Shown in pieces: positions 60,501-64,000 of a stretch of DNA of 64,000 bases (within the stretch, counting starts at the first letter, position 1; every line of letters starts with the position of its first letter). Under the pieces are notes generated by a model. It was not told the origin of the DNA. It was given only the letters and a program-made list of their open reading frames with translations, and did not search any database. The translations under genes and the position numbers were made by a program. The DNA is from Lates calcarifer (lineage: Eukaryota > Chordata > Actinopteri > Centropomidae): positions 21,701,336 to 21,765,335 of the forward strand of contig NC_066849.1 in assembly GCF_001640805.2 (NCBI RefSeq), in the 5' to 3' direction.

Positions 60501-63500
60501 TTTTATGGAAGTGTAACTATTAGCTAGCTGTTTCTCTTCTTTATGCTCAGCTAAGTCAATGATGGCCAGGACAGTGATCAGAGTTCCTTTCATCTAACAC
60601 TCTGCAAGAAAACTAAATGTCAAACTATTCCTTTAAAAGTATAAAAGGTAATAATTATCCTATCAATTACCCAGTTAAAATGTAAAATATGTAAAGCAAC
60701 TTGCGGACCTCTACCAATATTGTTCTGGATGTTAAACTGCACTGCGCCTTTAAGTCTGAACTGATGATTACAAGGTTGAGTCAAGCACTAAGGAAGTCAA
60801 CAACACAATGGCCTGACCAGATAAGGCTGTATCACTCTACAGTGCGGCAGTTACCACGTGTTGGCCATAAGTGACATGTTCAGTTTCTGTGTTATTCTTC
60901 TTGTGCTATTTCCTTGATAATAGAGACAATCTGATAAAGAATTGTGCCAGCATTTCCCACAGGAACAAAGAAATTTCTGAGAGTGAAGAGCACAGATTCA
61001 AGCAACAGTAAAAATAGGCACAGGAAATGGAAATGTGGTTTTCATTGTGCATTACTTTGTTTTCGTGTGTTATGTGTGTTACTCTTAGGCCTCTCGCACC
61101 ACCATGGACTCAGATAAGAGTACAGCCCTCTTTGAGATCCCTCGCCTGACTGCTCAACAAGGAGGATTGTGGGAGTGCAGGGTATCCACCAATGGAGGCC
61201 AGGACTCCCGCAAGTTCAACCTCACCGTTAAAGGTCTGTCTGAGATGATTTAAAATACTATCAAGAGAGAGAAAGATACTATTAGGCCACCCCTGCACAC
61301 TATAGGAACAAAGATCTTAGATTTGTGAGTGATTTTTTGTTTTCTTGTGTCTTCTCAGTGCCCCCTGTGCCCACTACTGCTCCCAAACTGCTAGAAAAGA
61401 GGAGTAAGCAGCTGCTGGTAATGCCGGTGGACTCTTACAGAGGAGACGGCCCCATTGTCTCCACCAGACTCCTCTACAAGCCTGTGAAGACCGGAGATTC
61501 ATGGTCCTCTATCATAGGTAAACAGGCAACGATAAAGTGATTTAGTTTGCCTTTATCACGGAGAGCAGCATTATCAGGAGATTATTTTTGGCTTTTATTT
61601 CATTGCTCATCAGTGGCAAAAGCAAACATTACAGTAACCACTCATCACCACATTTTCAGCATAATCAAGATAGAGATCAGCCAAGGTTATAATGTATTAA
61701 CTGCAGTTACAAGTGCAACAAATCATTGTTCAAATTCATAGTACAACTAATTCTAAATGGAAACACTGGCAGAGACAAAGCAAAATGAATAAATCTTATT
61801 TATAAGAAACAGCCCACCAATGTTTCTTCTCCAACATGCCCCAGATTATATAAACACAAAGATCTTTTCAGAGTGCACTGAGCTCAAATTCCTACCTGTT
61901 TTTCCCTAAAACAATTCATCATATAAAGATCTAACAAATAAATGTATAACCTCTGCATTATGCATAATTTTAATTCTGTGTGTCTATAATGCCTCTATAG
62001 TTGCATCTTTCAAGGAAAATATTATGTAAAGATCTTACTGTGAACCATAAGTACAATCATGTGTGATCAGCAAATCCTGCATCCACTGTATTTCAGTCTA
62101 CAGTGACAAAGAGCCCATCACGCTGATGAACCTGGAGCCTTCGACATGCTACCATGTCCGTGTCCAGCTGAGCCGTCCTGGAGACGGAGGAGAGGGGGAC
62201 CCAGGGCCAGAGGCCATCATGGAGACTGATTGTCCCGGTAAGACCCACAGATAACTGGGCTGTGGTTCATAGGGAACACACAAACATTCTACATGGTTAT
62301 ATTTATCTGGAGGTCTTGCCTGGGAATAAATGTCAATAGTCTTGACCACAGAACTTAAGCAAGCATAATTATCTTGTGCCTGGTTAGAGTAATAGTGAAT
62401 TCTCATCATTTCTGCTGAGCGGTGCTTTTCCTATGCTTAAAGGAACAAGTTATCTTTTTTTCCCCCAGTGAGAATATCTATCCTGATGACTTAAGTCTGG
62501 GGCAAATATAGTGAGATGCTTGTGGACTCAAATTATCTGTGGATACATCTTTGTTTAAATAAAAAGACTACCCTCTGGGATCAAGTCCAGGAATCAAAAG
62601 CAACCTGTATTCAAATACCAGAGTCAGGGACTTTATTCCTCAATGTTTGTGGTGCAGAGGGAGAGAGCATGTCTTAGAGTGTGAGTACAAGAATCATGGT
62701 GGAAAAGCTGAAATAAAAACATGCCTGTTTTGGAGTGAAAGTTCTATTTGACTCTGGCAATATGTGGCTTGGTCCATGTGTAAAATGGAACAAATTTATT
62801 TGTTACAAGGGAACATTGTTCTCTTGCACAAGCACAAACTGTTTGTAATAGTGTCAACGTGGGGAAAGAGAGGAGGGGGTATGACACGCAACAAAGGTCC
62901 TTGGGCTGGAATCGAACTGGGGATGTTGCGGTCATCTGGTGCGCACATTGAAAACGATCACAGAACAGTTTGAGACCATCAACAAGACATATTAGACAAA
63001 TAATCCAAAGGAAAATACTTTATTCATGCTAGTCATTTATCCTTCTGTACATTTTGACAAGAAAACACCCAGTGCACGTCAAGCAAAATCAAAACAATCC
63101 AGTTCATTTTAGGGGAACTGGCTTAATGAGGAGAAATAAACAACGAGCTGTGTGTCCCCTCAGCTCATCGTGTGTTCTCTGTCACTGTAGAGCCCACAGT
63201 TCAACCTGAGATTGACATCAGTTCGGTGGAAGGCCGCAATGCCACTGTACGCTGGCGACTGCCCGCCAACAATGGCATTAATTCTGGCACAGCCAGTGGC
63301 TTTTTAGTGCAGCTCTACGGGCCACCGCCCAACAGGGAGAAACTGCGAGAGGAGTTCACCCTGCTCAATGTGCTTTCCATCAAGTTCCACAACCTGGAGT
63401 ACCAGCAAGACTACACTGTGGTGGTGCGTCTCATCAACTGTGACAGCCAGGGGCCACCATCTAAACCCTACCACTTCCGCATCAACAGCCAGGGTAACTA

Positions 63501-64000
63501 AAACCTCTGCTGTTGCTTAGGAACAAGCTGCAATGGATGCTCCTTTTAAATGTTGTACGATTTTCAAAGCAGGTTAAAATGCCTTTGCAGTGGTTTGAGG
63601 CAAAATATGGAGCCTAATGCAATATACTTTAATAGTATGTTATAGGCTCAAGTGATATATTAGTTTTTGATGCTAAATATACAAGTTTTAAAAAGATTGA
63701 TGATAAGAGCTTCTTAGATTCACTCAGGGAAATAGTATGATTGTTTCTTGATTGGTGACTCTCTCTATCTGCCCACAAATGTTGTGTGAATTGAGGTTAG
63801 AAGAAACAGAAACAGATCCATCCAGCAGAATTGTAATGAATGCTTTTAAGCCATAGTCTTTGATACTAAAGCTTTCCCAGAGCAACCAAGCCCAAAAGCC
63901 TTTGAGTGGAACACCAATCTTATTTTACAACATAGTATTCACTGTTGACTACCCTAATGATGAAAATCTCTCTGTGTCTCAGGCCCTTCATCCCCACGCA
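54469..64000 (+). CDS. tie1: tie1, endothelial receptor tyrosine kinase (5' part: extracellular region, 13 exons seen)
   Basis: Receptor tyrosine kinase of endothelial cells, a partner of Tie2/Tek in angiopoietin signalling. Exons 54469-54514, 55714-56013, 56148-56258, 56426-56581, 57361-57492, 59017-59157, 59290-59418, 59978-60123, 61089-61233, 61359-61517, 62097-62237, 63191-63493 and 63983 to the edge join in phase with GT/AG sites, giving about 643 residues. Order: signal peptide; Ig-like region (about 17-205); three 8-cysteine EGF modules (205-338); Ig domain (339-436); FNIII-1 (436-536); FNIII-2 (536-637); start of FNIII-3. Matches to human TIE1 as I know it include [34 protein letters not shown] and VRVQLSRPG. 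These favour TIE1 over TEK. The start ATG opens a hydrophobic leader, [16 protein letters not shown]. The transmembrane and kinase exons lie beyond the window. Confidence 0.95.
55714..56013 (+). CDS. tie1: tie1 exon 2 (first Ig-like domain)
   Basis: Begins [15 protein letters not shown], parallel to AAVDLTLLANL in human TIE1. Carries the Ig cysteine pair in FTITCING and [10 protein letters not shown]. Ends CDG before donor GTGTGT. Confidence 0.92.
56148..56258 (+). CDS. tie1: tie1 exon 3 (second Ig-like region, first half)
   Basis: Encodes [20 protein letters not shown] then [12 protein letters not shown], matching the human NKGDTAVL and DVIWKSNG segment. Acceptor TACAG, donor GTAAGC. Confidence 0.92.
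56426..56581 (+). CDS. tie1: tie1 exon 4 (second Ig-like region, second half)
   Basis: Encodes [20 protein letters not shown] and [20 protein letters not shown] then IVRG, matching human GIYSATYLEASPLG and RLIVRG. Contains an NGT glycosylation sequon. Donor GTTTGT. Confidence 0.92.
57361..57492 (+). CDS. tie1: tie1 exon 5 (EGF module 1)
   Basis: One exon, one module, with eight cysteines, including [20 protein letters not shown] and PGFMGTRCE. Close to human CLHGGVCHDHDGECVCPPGF. Acceptor TGCAG, donor GTTTGT. Confidence 0.94.
57493..59016 (+). other. tie1: tie1 intron 5
   Basis: A 1.5-kb intron. It has an AT-rich ATTAATTA palindromic patch at 57510-57600. Near 58670-58725, the phrase ACTTTATTGATCCCTTTGGG resembles a fragment I remember as widespread in fish genomes. 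No coding evidence. Confidence 0.5.
59017..59157 (+). CDS. tie1: tie1 exon 6 (EGF module 2)
   Basis: Eight cysteines. Contains [15 protein letters not shown] and [13 protein letters not shown], nearly identical to the human [13 protein letters not shown]. Acceptor TGCAG, donor GTAAGC. Confidence 0.94.
59290..59418 (+). CDS. tie1: tie1 exon 7 (EGF module 3)
   Basis: Eight cysteines. Contains [20 protein letters not shown] then WRGQNCERS, matching human CQCQNGGTCDRFSGCVCPSG. Acceptor GTCAG, donor GTAGGT. Confidence 0.94.
59978..60123 (+). CDS. tie1: tie1 exon 8 (membrane-proximal Ig domain, first half)
   Basis: Encodes [20 protein letters not shown], then [20 protein letters not shown], corresponding to human CAAAGNPFPVRGSIELRK. 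Ends on a codon boundary after VLK before donor GTAGGA. Confidence 0.93.
60124..61088 (+). other. tie1: tie1 intron 8
   Basis: A 1-kb intron whose centre (60297-60637) is a decayed copy of the inverted-repeat family also found in ap1m3 intron 3. Nothing else distinctive. Confidence 0.6.
60297..60637. mobile_element. Dispersed fish repeat with terminal inverted repeats (copy 3)
   Basis: The left end reads TCCATTTTGGGAAATACACT and the right end ATGTCAAACTATTCCTTTA, with GTTAGTTTAGCTTAGAATAA inside. It belongs with copies 1 and 2 and is the most decayed internally. Confidence 0.55.
61089..61233 (+). CDS. tie1: tie1 exon 9 (membrane-proximal Ig domain, second half)
   Basis: Encodes [20 protein letters not shown] then [20 protein letters not shown] and TVK, matching human GFWECRVSTSGGQDSRRFKV. 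Contains an NLT sequon. Donor GTCTGT. Confidence 0.94.
61359..61517 (+). CDS. tie1: tie1 exon 10 (FNIII-1, first half)
   Basis: Begins [20 protein letters not shown], parallel to human VPPVPLAAPRLLTKQSRQLV, and ends SWSSII before donor GTAAAC. Confidence 0.94.
62097..62237 (+). CDS. tie1: tie1 exon 11 (FNIII-1, second half)
   Basis: Encodes [20 protein letters not shown] then [20 protein letters not shown] and METDCP, matching human [14 protein letters not shown] and TTDCPE. Donor GTAAGA. Confidence 0.94.
62835..62955 (-). mobile_element. tRNA-derived SINE-like fragment
   Basis: On the minus strand CCCCAGTTCGATTCCAGCCC is followed by AAGGACCTTTGTTGCGTGTC. The GTTCGATTC core is a pol III B box. 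I recall this phrase from a common fish SINE. It lies in tie1 intron 11. Boundaries approximate. Confidence 0.5.
63191..63493 (+). CDS. tie1: tie1 exon 12 (FNIII-2)
   Basis: A 303-nt exon encoding one FNIII domain from [20 protein letters not shown] through [11 protein letters not shown] to YHFRINSQ. It corresponds to human EPLLQPWLEGWHVEG onward. Contains an NAT sequon. Acceptor TGTAG, donor GTAACT. Confidence 0.93.
63983..64000 (+). CDS. tie1: tie1 exon 13, truncated by the window edge (start of FNIII-3)
   Basis: After acceptor CTCAG the six visible codons give GPSSPR in the frame left by exon 12, comparable to human SGPPAPRH at this position. Very short, so supported mainly by position and phase. 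Confidence 0.75.

Noticed and set aside
62890..62955. Possible tRNA gene because of a GTTCGATTC B-box
   Set aside because: No acceptor stem or anticodon arm can be folded. It matches a SINE-like dispersed repeat with other copies in the window.

Overview
The window is vertebrate nuclear DNA, most probably from a spiny-rayed (percomorph) teleost. It shows short coding exons bounded by GT/AG sites, AT-rich non-coding sequence with long (CA)n and (CT)n microsatellites, and several dispersed repeat families that I recognise from memory as common in fish. There are no operons, CRISPR arrays, rRNA genes or intact tRNA genes.

Three protein-coding genes can be assembled by hand. (1) Minus strand, coding span 30768 down to 4956: a complete 12-exon gene for the medium (mu-1) subunit of the AP-1 clathrin adaptor. 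All splice phases agree and the product is exactly 423 residues, the length of mammalian mu1A. I call it ap1m3, the fish-specific paralogue, with moderate certainty about which paralogue it is. (2) Minus strand, 36045 down to 33718: a three-exon gene for a short type III membrane protein homologous to human C1orf210 (TEMP). Its middle exon carries a 16-bp imperfect tandem duplication that breaks the expected reading frame unless an alternative donor is used. (3) Plus strand, from 54469 to beyond the right edge: the first 13 coding exons of tie1, the endothelial receptor tyrosine kinase, covering the signal peptide, Ig-like domains, three EGF modules, a further Ig domain, two fibronectin III domains and the start of a third. 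The transmembrane and kinase exons lie outside the window.

Layout: 1-4669, gene-poor sequence downstream of ap1m3; 4670-30950, ap1m3 with long repeat-bearing introns and its promoter; 30950-33717, a short interval with a possible plus-strand non-coding first exon (donor at 31748) and local repeats; 33718-36045, the C1orf210 homologue; 36046-54120, an 18-kb intergenic stretch between the divergent C1orf210 and tie1 genes, with no coding evidence; 54120-64000, the tie1 promoter and 5' half.

The C1orf210/TIE1 divergent pair is also found on human 1p34, so the right half is a conserved vertebrate linkage. The three genes do not form a pathway: AP-1 sorts cargo at the trans-Golgi network and endosomes, TEMP is an endosomal membrane protein, and Tie1 is an endothelial receptor. 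I found no convincing new biological system. The most interesting items are the frame-breaking duplication, a perfect 25-bp intronic hairpin, UG-rich tracts at two ap1m3 acceptors, and the candidate divergent transcript.
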